From Deltaproteobacteria bacterium (GTDB lineage Bacteria > Myxococcota_A > UBA796 > GCA-2862545): a stretch of DNA of 35,670 nucleotides. Shown in pieces: positions 22,510 through 30,618 of the stretch (positions are counted from its first letter, which is position 1; every line of letters starts with the position of its first letter). Made by a program: the position numbers and the translations under genes. The stretch lies in contig SBGP01000062.1 of NCBI GenBank assembly GCA_006226595.1, positions 1-35,670 of the forward strand, in the 5' to 3' direction. Below the pieces are notes generated by a model. The model saw only the letters and a program-made list of their open reading frames with translations. It had not been told where the DNA came from and ran no database searches.

Positions 22510-22725
22510 ATGACTGCACGGGAACGGCCCGAGCTCGCCGGAGGGGACGAAGCCCCGCGACTTCGGCCCACGGAGTCGCTGGACGGCGTGAGCCAGGCGG
22601 AGCTCGGATCCCGGCCACTACGCGTCGAGCAGGTCCGGCCGCGTCCCGAGTCCGGCTCGCTCGGCCGGCGTTGGCTACGCTGGGCATTGAAGCTGCTGCC
22701 CCTGCTGCTGTGGGAGGTGCGATGA
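22510..22725 (+). CDS. Small protein (71 aa) with hydrophobic C-terminus
   Basis: A strong GAGGAGG lies 6 nt before the ATG at 22510. The product is polar and Arg/Glu/Pro-rich for ~50 residues and then ends in a short hydrophobic stretch (WLRWALKLLPLLLWEV) that may be a membrane anchor or amphipathic helix. The stop TGA overlaps the ATG of the following gene (ATGA), so the two are translationally coupled. I recognise no family. The RBS and coupling make it a likely gene despite its size. Confidence 0.6.
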   Translation: MTARERPELAGGDEAPRLRPTESLDGVSQAELGSRPLRVEQVRPRPESGSLGRRWLRWALKLLPLLLWEVR

Positions 22726-23342
22726 CTGCGCTGCTTCTCGCCGCCGCGCTCGCGGCGCCGCTCCCCAAGGTCGACGACGACGGTCGCTGGTTCACGGCGG
22801 CGGCCCGTCTCGAGGCGGTGGGCCGGGACCGGGAGTGTCGCGCCGCGGTGGCCGAGGCGGTGGAGGCGCTGGACAACCGGCTGGCGCGGCGTGGGCTGGT
22901 GCGCGGTGTCTACGTCGACGACGAAGGCGTGGCGACGACTTCCGCGGGCTGTGAGGGCAAGCGGGCGAAGGTGACGGTGATCGGCGTGAAGCCGGGCGGA
23001 AAGCGAATGCCCTCACTCTCGGCGGGGCGCATCGCCGAGGTCGCCACCGTGCTCGGCCGCAGCCTCGCGAGCGTGCGCTTCGAGTGGCGCGACGGGCTGT
23101 GGTTGGTCCAGGAGACGCTCGACGGCGGCATGGGGCTCGAGCGCGGCGACTACGCGATGCTCGCCCTCGTCGGAGACATCGCGTGGATGCGCGCCATCCC
23201 CGAGCTTGCCGGCATGGGTGTCGATCTGGGCTACGGCGACGGGATGGTCGAGCGCTATCGCTTCACGCGGGAGGACATGGAGGCGTTCGACGCGGGCGCG
23301 ATCGACAAGGTCACGTTCCTCGCGCGTGGCCGACTCCGGTAG
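22722..23342 (+). CDS. Exported or envelope protein of unknown function
   Basis: The 206-residue product has a short N-terminal hydrophobic segment (MTALLLAAALAAPLP) that fits a signal peptide. The rest is a mixed alpha/beta domain with two Cys (CRAAVAEAVEAL, SAGCEGK) and no motif I know. Its ATG overlaps the stop of the 71-aa gene and its TAG stop is 9 nt before the next ATG, so the three genes are tightly packed and probably functionally linked to the STAND regulator downstream. Confidence 0.72.
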   Translation: MTALLLAAALAAPLPKVDDDGRWFTAAARLEAVGRDRECRAAVAEAVEALDNRLARRGLVRGVYVDDEGVATTSAGCEGKRAKVTVIGVKPGGKRMPSLSAGRIAEVATVLGRSLASVRFEWRDGLWLVQETLDGGMGLERGDYAMLALVGDIAWMRAIPELAGMGVDLGYGDGMVERYRFTREDMEAFDAGAIDKVTFLARGRLR

Positions 23343-23345
23343 CCT
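23338..23345 (+). promoter_or_regulatory. GGTAGCCT element before the STAND regulator
   Basis: TAGCCT ends 6 nt before the ATG at 23352, the spacing expected for a leaderless start. It includes the TAG stop of the preceding gene, so part of the match may be chance. No Shine-Dalgarno is seen. Confidence 0.4.
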
Positions 23346-23351
23346 CGGGCC

Positions 23352-25997
23352 ATGATCGTTCTCCTCGTGCATCCCGACGACGACCGCCGCGAGGCCTTGG
23401 GCCAGGCCGTGCGGGAGGCCGGCTGGGTCGCGTCGGCCATCGCCGGACCCGAGGGCTTCGTCGATGGCCTCGTTCCCGACGCGGTGGTGCTGTCGCCGGC
23501 GCTGTCGCTGGCCGACAAGCAGGCGGTGATCGGGCGGATCGGGCCGGTGCCCCAGGTGCTCGATGACGGCGACACGAGCGCGGTCACCCGTCAGATCAGC
23601 GCGCTGGCCGCGTCGGCACGCCCCGTGGTGGCGCTCGGCGGTGGGACCGTGGACCTGCGCACGCGCACGGTGCTCCGCGAGGGGCAGGCCCTGTCCCTCA
23701 CCGAGCGCGAGGCGGCGCTACTCGCCTGGTTCATCGCGCGAGCGGGGGCCGTGGTGCCGCGGGGAGAGCTGCTCGTGCACGTGTGGGGCTACCGCGCGGA
23801 CATGGCCACGCGGACCGTGGACGTCACCGTGGCGCGGCTGCGCGACAAGATCGAGGCCGATGCCTCTGCGCCCGAACACCTGCTCACCGTGCGCGGGGAG
23901 GGCTACCGCTTCGTGCTGCCCGCGCCGGTGGAGCCGTCTGCGCCGGAGGGCCTGGTCGGGCGCCGTGCAGAGCTCGAGCGGCTGGGACAGGAGCTCGGCA
24001 GCGGTCGGGTGGTGACCCTGATGGGCCCGGGGGGCGTCGGAAAGACCACCCTCGCGCGGGTGCTGGCGGAGCGGCGACCGGGGGCAGTGTGGGTCGACCT
24101 CGTGCCCGCCGGCGAAGGCGAGGTCATTGCCGCCCTCGCGCGAGCCCTGGGACTTCCCGCGGCGCACGCGACTGGCGGCTCGCTCGGGCGGACGCTTCGC
24201 AATCGCGGCGTGCCGCTGCTCGTGCTCGACAACGTGGAGCACGTGGCCCGCGAGGTTGCGCCGCTCGTGAGCGAGATCCTCGCCGAGGCGCCCTCCCTCG
24301 CGGTGCTCGCCACGGGCCGCACGCGGCTTCGCGTGCCCGTCGAGCTGCTGGTCGAGCTCGGCTCGCTCCCCGAGCCCGAGGCGGTGGCCCTGCTCGTCAA
24401 GGTGGCTCGCACCCGCGTGCCGGGCTGGGGAGAGGGGACCGACGGAGCGCTCGCGCGTGTCGCGAGGGCGCTCGAGGGAAACGCCCTGGCCATCGAACTC
24501 GCGGCGGCACGTGCCCGGCTGTTCGCTCCCGAGGACCTCGCCGAGCGACTCGAGGCCTCGCTGGACTGGCTCCGCAACCCGGACCGGGGCGCGCGTCGCG
24601 CGAGCCTGCTCGACGCCATCGCCTGGTCGTGGAAGCTGCTCGATCCGGACGAACAGCGGGCGCTCGCCTGGTTGTCCGTGTTTCGGGGCGGGTTCACCGC
24701 CGACGCTGCCGAGGCGGTGCTCGGGGGCGCGCCCGGCGAGGCGCTCGACCTGCTCGATCGACTGGCGGAACACTGCCTGGTGCACGGTAGCGAGCGCTTC
24801 TCGCTGCACGTCGGGGTGGGGGAGTTCGCGCGCGCCCGGCTCCTGGAGAGCGGGGAGGCCGGGGCCCGAGCGGCGCACCACCACACGTTCGCGGCCTTCG
24901 CGCGCCGACAGCACGAGGCCGTCGGCGGTCGCCCCGGGTGGCATGCGGTGCTCGCCCTGCGCACCGAGCGCGGGAACCTGCTCCAGGCCCTTGCCTGGCC
25001 TGGGCCACGGTCTGGTGACCTCGCGCGCGCCCTGCTTCACGACTGGGAGCTCGAGAGCATGCCGGAGCACGAGGTCGCGGTGCTCGAGCGGGTCGACCGC
25101 TCGGGGCTGTCGGACGAGCAGCGGGCGGAGGTCCTGTACGCACTGGCCTGGGCCCGGGTGCATGCCGGACGTCTCGATGCGGCCGGCGCCTTTGCCGAGG
25201 AGCTTCGCGACCTCGCGGGTGCCCTCTCCGGCGAGGCGGCGGCATGGGCGTCGTTCGGTGCGGGCTTTACCTTCGAGGCCTGCGATTGGCTCGGAGAGGC
25301 GAGGGCCTGCTGCGAGGCGGCGCTCGCACGAATGCCCGGCGCCAGCGATCTCGGGGTGCGGGTACTACTCGAGCTCGCCGTGGTCTCGCGGCTCGAGGGC
25401 GATGCAGACACCGCCCTCGCTCAGGCCGAGCAGGCCAAGCAGATGGCGATGGTCTGCGAGTCCGAGGTCCTGCAGGTCGAAGCACGCGGCATCCTCGCGT
25501 CGATGCTGCGCACCCACGCCCGCCAAGAGGCCTCGCTCGCCGAGTGTCGCGCCATCCTCGCCATCCACGAGCGCCACAACCAGCGAGGCTCCGTCGGCGT
25601 GCTCGTCGGCATGATCGGGGTGAACCTGCACGAGCTCGGTCGCAGCGAGGAGGCTTTGCCCTACCTCACCCGCGGCCTGGAGATGTGCCGCGAGTGGGGG
25701 GACGCGATGGTCGAGACCATGTGCCACCTGCATCGTGCCGGCGCCCTGCTCGCGCTCGATCGCCGCACCGAGGCCCTCGACGATGCCCTGGCCGCGGTGT
25801 CGCTCGCTCGTGGGGGGGCGGGGCCGCGCAACGAGTGCCGGGCCCTGCGGGTTGCTGCCGAGTGCTGGCTGTCGCTGGGAGAACACGCCGAGGCCCGGGC
25901 GTGCATCGCCACGGCCGAGGCGCTCACCGCGCGCTTTCCGCTGCCGGAGCAGGCCGCCCCGCTCGCCGCGCTCCGGGCGCGCGCCGAGGCGGGCTAG
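23352..25997 (+). CDS. Regulator: degenerate receiver, winged helix, STAND ATPase and TPRs
   Basis: The product has 881 residues. Residues ~1-75 look like a response-regulator receiver. The acidic pair is present (Asp9, Asp10), but the phosphorylated Asp is replaced by Ser48 (AVVLSPALS). Residues ~95-190 form an OmpR-type winged helix (SLTEREAALLAWF..., RTVDVTVARLRDKIE). Residues ~198-480 form an NB-ARC/STAND ATPase with Walker A GPGGVGKTT at 225-233 and Walker B LLVLDNVEH at ~290. The remainder (~550-881) is TPR-like helical repeats. Such proteins bind DNA and are switched by ATP and ligand or partner binding at the TPRs, as in AfsR- and MalT-like regulators. It is the last gene of a tight three-gene set and shares CTAG with the convergent stop. 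Confidence 0.88.
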   Translation: MIVLLVHPDDDRREALGQAVREAGWVASAIAGPEGFVDGLVPDAVVLSPALSLADKQAVIGRIGPVPQVLDDGDTSAVTRQISALAASARPVVALGGGTVDLRTRTVLREGQALSLTEREAALLAWFIARAGAVVPRGELLVHVWGYRADMATRTVDVTVARLRDKIEADASAPEHLLTVRGEGYRFVLPAPVEPSAPEGLVGRRAELERLGQELGSGRVVTLMGPGGVGKTTLARVLAERRPGAVWVDLVPAGEGEVIAALARALGLPAAHATGGSLGRTLRNRGVPLLVLDNVEHVAREVAPLVSEILAEAPSLAVLATGRTRLRVPVELLVELGSLPEPEAVALLVKVARTRVPGWGEGTDGALARVARALEGNALAIELAAARARLFAPEDLAERLEASLDWLRNPDRGARRASLLDAIAWSWKLLDPDEQRALAWLSVFRGGFTADAAEAVLGGAPGEALDLLDRLAEHCLVHGSERFSLHVGVGEFARARLLESGEAGARAAHHHTFAAFARRQHEAVGGRPGWHAVLALRTERGNLLQALAWPGPRSGDLARALLHDWELESMPEHEVAVLERVDRSGLSDEQRAEVLYALAWARVHAGRLDAAGAFAEELRDLAGALSGEAAAWASFGAGFTFEACDWLGEARACCEAALARMPGASDLGVRVLLELAVVSRLEGDADTALAQAEQAKQMAMVCESEVLQVEARGILASMLRTHARQEASLAECRAILAIHERHNQRGSVGVLVGMIGVNLHELGRSEEALPYLTRGLEMCREWGDAMVETMCHLHRAGALLALDRRTEALDDALAAVSLARGGAGPRNECRALRVAAECWLSLGEHAEARACIATAEALTARFPLPEQAAPLAALRARAEAG

Positions 25998-26470
25998 AAG
26001 GGGCCGGCCTCGATCTTCAGCTCATCGAGCAGGTCCTGGGCGCGGTCGGCCTCGTCGCCATCCACGAAGAACAGCTCGTAGGCATCCTCGTCGAGACCGA
26101 GCTGGAATAGCGCCTTGTCCTCGCCCTCGACGAATGCCTGCAGCGCTTCCAGCGCTTCGATCGGGTCCTCGGGGTCCACGTCGTCCACGTCGAGTTCGTC
26201 GGCGACCTCGCCGAGCACCGTGCGCAGCCCCTCGACCACGTCCTCGGGGTCGAAGCGCCAGTCGAGGACCAGCGCCAGGTCACAGGCCTGGAGCGCGTCC
26301 GCGAGCGCCAGGGTGCGCAGGTTCGCCACCGGCTTGGTGATGCCGCGCTCGTCGAGTCGCTCCGCGAACGCCTCCACGTACGCGGCCGGGTCCTCGACCG
26401 CGAGGGCCAGTCCCTCTGTCTCTTCCTCGCCGATACCGAGGAGCTCGCACAACTCGTCCACAGGGCGCAT
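25994..26470 (-). CDS. Acidic protein, possibly DUF6630-like
   Basis: The 158-residue product is very acidic (runs such as VDDVDPEDP), with no signal peptide or membrane segment, so it is probably cytosolic. The layout (ALADALQACDLALVLDWRFDPED..., a central acidic stretch, FFVDGDEADRAQDLL) recalls DUF6630 proteins, but this comes from memory and is tentative. GGGGGTG precedes the ATG. The upstream extension to 26536 has no RBS. The stop overlaps that of the STAND regulator by the palindrome CTAG. Confidence 0.6.
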   Translation of the reverse strand: MRPVDELCELLGIGEEETEGLALAVEDPAAYVEAFAERLDERGITKPVANLRTLALADALQACDLALVLDWRFDPEDVVEGLRTVLGEVADELDVDDVDPEDPIEALEALQAFVEGEDKALFQLGLDEDAYELFFVDGDEADRAQDLLDELKIEAGPF

Positions 26471-26548
26471 GGTCACCCCCTTTGTGCACAGGAGCATGCG
26501 TCGTCGCTGGAGCCGGCGCAATGCCGCGCGGTGCAAAAGGCGCGAGGG

Positions 26549-27646
26549 CTAGAGCGAACCCTCGGGAAGCCGCCCAGCGAGTAGCTCCGCGACCTGTGCC
26601 TCCGCGTACGGTGCGTGGAGGAGCTCGGGCCGATGCTGGTGGCTTCGGAACACGTCCGTGATGAAGTGCATGCGGTCGCCGAGCACGGACCAGTCGCGAG
26701 CCGCCGAGCCGGCGACCGTGTCCGGGGTGCGGTCGACGAGGCCGGCGACGAGCAGGGCCTCGGGCTCGAGCAGCTCGGCGAGGGCCGTGGGAAAGCCCGC
26801 TGCCGGCACGTCGCGGCCCAGGGGCATGGACTGGCCGGGCAGATCGAAGGTCATCACGTGCCGGGTCATTCGGCGGCGAACCTGCGTGGACAGTGCGGCG
26901 AGCACGGGTTCCAGCGCACGCAGCACCGCGGCTTCGGCGAGGTCCTCGAGCCACGAGTCGTCGTCGTCTCCCTCGGCGAGCACGCGGGCCAGGGTACGCA
27001 CGGGAGCGTCGAGGGCGGCGTCGACCTGGGCATCGATGCGGATCTGCTCGTGAAAGCCGGTGTACGCGTTGAACGCGAAGATCCGCTCGGCACGCCGCTT
27101 CGGGTCGGTGGTTCGGCTGGCGCTGCCCAGGCACACGAGCGCCTGTCGAAGCAGCGCCTGGCCACCGCGCTCCGTGGCGCCGGGCTCCACGCGGGTCTCG
27201 ATCCACGCCTCGTAGTCCGCTCGCGGATCGTCGAGGTGGCTCTCGGCTTCGAGCAGCAGCGGGCCGAGCTCCGCCCAGATCCGCTGGTTGCCAAGGGCCA
27301 GCTGGGCGGCGACGTCGTCGGTCACCGCGTGCAGCAGCTTCGAGGGTAGGCGGTGCACATCGGGGCGAATTCGCCGGGGAAGCCGGTTGGCGATGGGGTC
27401 GATGCGGTCTTTCAGCCCGTCGACGAGGTCCTCGACCAGCGGCGGCAGACCCTCCCCGCGGATGAAGCGCCCCGCGGTCTTGCTCGCCCACACGCCGAAG
27501 GCTGGCCACGGCACGTCCGGCGGCCCGAGTCGCGCCGAGAGCGCGCTCGCGAGCTGGGCGTAGCCCCACGTGATCTGCAGGTTGCGGATCACCGGGTCGG
27601 GTTCGTCGGCAATGCGCCGAGCCAAGGTCGGATCAAGCGTGGGCAC
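26549..27646 (-). CDS. Conserved-type protein of unknown function (365 aa, GTG start)
   Basis: The protein has 365 residues, is mostly helical and has no signal peptide. Notable blocks are WGYAQLASALSARLG and WPAFGVWASKTAGRFIRGEG near the N-terminus, FAFNAYTGFHEQIRID in the middle and DRMHFITDVFRSHQH near the C-terminus. The several aromatic and His-rich blocks suggest an enzyme-like core, and the pattern resembles uncharacterised proteins of Actinobacteria and Myxococcota. I cannot name a function. An in-frame TGA lies two codons before the GTG at 27646, so no upstream start is possible. A good RBS is missing. Confidence 0.75.
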   Translation of the reverse strand: MPTLDPTLARRIADEPDPVIRNLQITWGYAQLASALSARLGPPDVPWPAFGVWASKTAGRFIRGEGLPPLVEDLVDGLKDRIDPIANRLPRRIRPDVHRLPSKLLHAVTDDVAAQLALGNQRIWAELGPLLLEAESHLDDPRADYEAWIETRVEPGATERGGQALLRQALVCLGSASRTTDPKRRAERIFAFNAYTGFHEQIRIDAQVDAALDAPVRTLARVLAEGDDDDSWLEDLAEAAVLRALEPVLAALSTQVRRRMTRHVMTFDLPGQSMPLGRDVPAAGFPTALAELLEPEALLVAGLVDRTPDTVAGSAARDWSVLGDRMHFITDVFRSHQHRPELLHAPYAEAQVAELLAGRLPEGSL

Positions 27647-28015
27647 CGGTCACTCGCGGCTGGAGACTGCGGTGGCTAACACGCGCGTCGGCGCCGGCGG
27701 ACCACCATCAGCGCGAGGAGCCAGGCGTCCGCCGCGCACTACCGCTACAGCCTGTAGATTGGTGGTCGGGTTTCGGGTCGATCTATGTGGAAGACGGACC
27801 CTGAGGGGTTCTGGATGGCCAGAGCGCGGGAGCGGGCGTGGTTCGAGCCCCGAGCCCCGAGCACCGCCCCATCGGCCTTCCGTGTCGCTGGACGCGGTGT
27901 GTGTGGGGCTTCGCGGAGGTGGCGTCGCGTCGCGCAGGCTTTCCGAGCCCGCCGACGGCGTGATGCGGTAGGCTGGGGCCGGGCGCATGGCATTGGCGCC
28001 CAGATGGAGATGCGC
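27647..28015. other. Non-coding gap with divergent promoters
   Basis: No believable gene is seen here. The gap holds the palindrome CTACAG-C-CTGTAG at 27745-27757. Its core ACAGCCTGT equals that of the twin operators at 4018 and 4059. It also holds the CGGTAGGCT promoter element at 27966-27974 and a 5'-leader hairpin at 27981-28001. The minus-strand promoter of the 365-aa gene should also lie here but was not identified. Confidence 0.5.
27967..28001 (+). promoter_or_regulatory. GGTAGGCT -10 and 5' leader hairpin
   Basis: GGTAGGCT at 27967-27974 predicts a transcript start near 27981. There GGGCGC (27981-27986) can pair with GCGCCC (27996-28001), giving a hairpin at the extreme 5' end of the lipoprotein mRNA, just before GGAG and the ATG. 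Confidence 0.45.
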
Positions 28016-28693
28016 ATGCGATGGATGTGGATGGCTTCGGCCACGACCTTTCTGGCCTTCACCCTGGCCTGCGGAGGCGGCGGCGAGGGCGGTATGAGCC
28101 TCGGCGGCCCGTCCGTCGGCGAGTACGCCCAGCTGACGGCGGACCAGTTCGCGGCGGAACACCCGGACATCGGGGCTCCGACCTACAACGTGGGTGACGA
28201 GTTCGTCGTCGGCGACTTCACGCTGCGGCTCGACGAGGCCGTGAAGTACATCGGCGAGACCGATCGCGAGCACGTGGTCCGGGCCGAGTCCGACGTGATG
28301 TCCCAGGAAGGCGTGAAGGCGCTGGTGTTCGTGTACTCGATCAAGAACAACACCGCGCTCGCCAAGGCCAAGAACCTGAACATGAACTGCATCACCACCG
28401 ACGGTGAGAAGTCCAAGTTCTACGTCCATCACGAGCGGCTGCTGTGGAAGACCAGCGAGCTCGAGGATCTCCCGGCCAAGCTGCCGCCGGGGGAGTGGGT
28501 CCAGACCGGCATCGTGTGCTCTGGCAAGGAGACGGCGATGGATGGTGCGGTGTGGCGCGTCTACTACAAGACCCGCGAGTACGATCCGACCGACCCGCGT
28601 GGCCGGCGGAAGATGGACGTCTACCACGCCCAGGCCATCGTCGACATCGGCTCTCCGCGGGACGGCGGGCATTTCCACCCGGACAAGCGCTAG
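28016..28693 (+). CDS. Lipoprotein with Ig-like (DUF4352-type) domain
   Basis: The 225-residue product has a lipoprotein signal (lipobox TLAC, Cys19) and a short Gly-rich linker. It then has a beta-sandwich-like domain (YNVGDEFVVGDFTLRLDEA..., ALVFVYSIKNNT, VYYKTREYDP) in the style of the telokin/DUF4352 family of exported ligand-binding proteins. Function is unknown. Three ATGs lie in frame at 28004, 28010 and 28016. 28016 is chosen because GGAG sits 6 nt upstream and it leaves a normal signal peptide. A GGTAGGCT promoter element lies 41 nt upstream of this start. Confidence 0.78.
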   Translation: MRWMWMASATTFLAFTLACGGGGEGGMSLGGPSVGEYAQLTADQFAAEHPDIGAPTYNVGDEFVVGDFTLRLDEAVKYIGETDREHVVRAESDVMSQEGVKALVFVYSIKNNTALAKAKNLNMNCITTDGEKSKFYVHHERLLWKTSELEDLPAKLPPGEWVQTGIVCSGKETAMDGAVWRVYYKTREYDPTDPRGRRKMDVYHAQAIVDIGSPRDGGHFHPDKR

Positions 28694-28780
28694 GCGTCAT
28701 CGAGGTGACGGTTGGCCGTGTGCCGATCGACAACTGTCAGCGATGCCATTACATGCGCCGGACAGAAGGGGTGTCTCCTC

Positions 28781-29488
28781 ATGCGCCGACTGATCTATCT
28801 GCCGTTTCTCGCCGTTCTCATGGGCTCGGACTGTGACGGAGGCTCCGACGAGCCCGCCGACACCCTGCCCCCGGTCAACGCCATCGAGGTGAACCTCGCG
28901 GGCACTCAGACGACCCTCGCCTCGGGCGACCCGGCGCTGACCATCCAGTGGGATGCCTCTTCGTCGCTGTCGTTCACCGGCTTTGCCGACGATGCGGGCG
29001 GGCTGTCCCAGGCCTGGCTCACGATCTCGGGCGCGAGCTTCGCGGGCGGCAACCCCGGCGCGACCGGCTCTGGCACGGGTCTCACGGTCACCGGCACCCC
29101 CGGTCTTCCCGAGGCCAACCCGGCGAGCTTCACGGTCGAGATGCACTCCCGTGCCGCCGATGGCGCCGAGACCCACGGTCCGCTGGTCGTCGTCGACGTG
29201 ACCGGCTGCGTGGGCGCGTCCCGCTTCAACGCCGACACCTGCGACGAGACCGAGAAGGGCATCTTCTGCGACCTCACGAACGACGCGTGCCTCGACGAGA
29301 TCGTCGCCTCGGTCGAGAACCGCAGCGCCGACTCCATCCGCCTGTTCCCGGTCTCGAACAACCCGATGACCTCGCTCACCGTGAATGCCGGCGACACCAG
29401 CACCGGCTGGGCTGGCAGCGGCGGTCTCCGCGGCATCTCGGTGATCACCACCGACCCGGACTTCGAGTTCCTGGTCCACTGGCAGTAG
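28781..29488 (+). CDS. Exported, probable lipoprotein of unknown function
   Basis: The 235-residue product has a hydrophobic start (MRRLIYLPFLAVLMGSDCDGG). The Cys follows an Asp, which is not a normal lipobox, so lipidation is uncertain. The mature region is rich in Thr, Ser, Gly and Asp and resembles two beta-sandwich units (about residues 35-150 and 150-235). Three Cys occur in CVGASRFNADTCDETEKG and nearby. AAGGGG lies 9 nt before the ATG, and TCGACA...TACATG upstream with 17-bp spacing is a possible promoter. A strong terminator follows. Confidence 0.75.
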   Translation: MRRLIYLPFLAVLMGSDCDGGSDEPADTLPPVNAIEVNLAGTQTTLASGDPALTIQWDASSSLSFTGFADDAGGLSQAWLTISGASFAGGNPGATGSGTGLTVTGTPGLPEANPASFTVEMHSRAADGAETHGPLVVVDVTGCVGASRFNADTCDETEKGIFCDLTNDACLDEIVASVENRSADSIRLFPVSNNPMTSLTVNAGDTSTGWAGSGGLRGISVITTDPDFEFLVHWQ

Positions 29489-29517
29489 GCCCTCAGGCCC
29501 GTCCGGTGACCGAGCAA

Positions 29518-29555
29518 ACGCCGATGCCCCTCGCGGGGTGTCGGCGTGCTTGTTT
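29518..29555 (+). terminator. Intrinsic terminator with T-tract
   Basis: Arms 29518-29530 and 29535-29547 pair over 13 positions (two G-U wobbles in RNA) around a TCGC tetraloop, followed by GCTTGTTT. It lies 29 nt after the stop of the exported-protein gene and is the most canonical terminator in the window. Confidence 0.85.
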
Positions 29556-29647
29556 CTGGCGGCGCTTCCGCGGGGACCGCGAGTTCGGGCCTTCCTGCAC
29601 TTCGCGCGACCGGCGACCGGCCGCCTGGTTTCGAGTGCGACCGTGGC

Positions 29648-29655
29648 GGTAGACT
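29648..29655 (+). promoter_or_regulatory. Leaderless promoter element GGTAGACT of the GNAT gene
   Basis: TAGACT ends exactly 6 nt before the ATG at 29662 with no Shine-Dalgarno, so transcription should start at the start codon. Confidence 0.6.
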
Positions 29656-29661
29656 CTGCGC

Positions 29662-30243
29662 ATGAAGCTGCTGGATCTACACCATGACCCGATCGACGAC
29701 GAAGCACTCGCTCGCGCGATGGTGCGGGTCTTCGGTGGACGCGGCGACGAGCGCGCGCTGATCGCCGGGTGGCGCGAGGACGGGCAACGCTTCGTCCCGG
29801 TGGCGGTCGAGGATGGCGGGGTGCTCGGGTGGGCGCTGGCCTCGGTTCAGGAGGCCGCGAATCCTGCGAGCTATGCCGAACCGTTCGGTGCGGACCTGAC
29901 GTCACTCACCCGCGGCGAGCCGGTGGCGGTGTTGCACCAGATTGCGGTGCTTCCCCATGCGCGGCGACGCGGCGTGGCGACGGCACTGGCCTCCGCACTC
30001 GGGCAATGGAGCCGTTCGACCGACGCCCGCAGCGTCGTTGGCGTGAGCTGGAGCCACGGCGGAGAGCACCACTCGGGCCACCTGTTCGAGGCGGCCGGAC
30101 TTCGCGTGCTCGGCCGCTGCCCCGCGTACTACCGCCGCTTTCACGACGCGACGGGCCAGCGCTGCCCGGTATGCGAGCCCGAGCCGTGCGATTGCGAGGC
30201 CGTGCTGTATGGTGCCCGCTTCGACGAGCTACACTCGAACTAG
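29662..30243 (+). CDS. GNAT-family N-acetyltransferase with Cys-rich tail
   Basis: The 193-residue product has a GNAT acetyltransferase domain. The acetyl-CoA motif A (LHQIAVLPHARRRGVATAL, about residues 92-110) is clear, and a later strand-helix (HLFEAAGLRVLGRCPAYYRR) completes the fold. After the domain comes a CPVCEPEPCDC segment (C-x2-C-x4-C-x-C) that could bind zinc or form disulfides and is not part of the usual GNAT fold. The substrate is unknown. No RBS is present. The promoter element 6 nt upstream suggests a leaderless transcript. It may be read together with the small membrane protein 18 nt downstream. Confidence 0.85.
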   Translation: MKLLDLHHDPIDDEALARAMVRVFGGRGDERALIAGWREDGQRFVPVAVEDGGVLGWALASVQEAANPASYAEPFGADLTSLTRGEPVAVLHQIAVLPHARRRGVATALASALGQWSRSTDARSVVGVSWSHGGEHHSGHLFEAAGLRVLGRCPAYYRRFHDATGQRCPVCEPEPCDCEAVLYGARFDELHSN

Positions 30244-30261
30244 GCGCCTCTGCGCCAAGCG

Positions 30262-30531
30262 ATGGACTCCGGCATGTCATCTTCCAAGCAGACGCCACTT
30301 CCCGAGGGGTTCGAGGAGGACCTCGACGCGATCCCCGACACGGCCGACGTGATGGCCATGCTCGTGACCGGGAAGGGCGTCGCCTTCGAAGGCGAGACCT
30401 CGGACCAGGCCGAGGCGGACACCGAGCCCGAGAGCTCCATGTCCCCGGCCATTCCGTTGCTCCTGCTCGCCGTCATCGCGGTGCTGCTGTTCATGGCCGC
30501 GGTGCTCCTCGCCATCCTGTTGCTGCTGTAG
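30262..30531 (+). CDS. Small tail-anchored membrane protein (89 aa)
   Basis: The first ~58 residues are acidic and soluble (PEGFEEDLDAIPDTADVMAM...). The last ~28 form one strongly hydrophobic helix (PAIPLLLLAVIAVLLFMAAV...) that ends the protein, so it is probably a C-terminally anchored inner-membrane protein with a cytosolic domain. The start could be 30262 or the ATG at 30274; neither has a strong RBS. It follows the GNAT gene by 18 nt and is probably co-transcribed with it. Confidence 0.65.
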   Translation: MDSGMSSSKQTPLPEGFEEDLDAIPDTADVMAMLVTGKGVAFEGETSDQAEADTEPESSMSPAIPLLLLAVIAVLLFMAAVLLAILLLL

Positions 30532-30604
30532 GCGGTCGACGCCTTCATACCGGGGCCCTTCCCGCATCCACGGGGCACGCGCGCCTCGAGTCACGGAGCG
30601 CTCC

Positions 30605-30612
30605 GGTAGGCT
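30605..30612 (+). promoter_or_regulatory. Leaderless promoter element GGTAGGCT
   Basis: TAGGCT ends 6 nt before the ATG at 30619. No ribosome-binding site is present. Confidence 0.6.
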
Positions 30613-30618
30613 CGGTGC

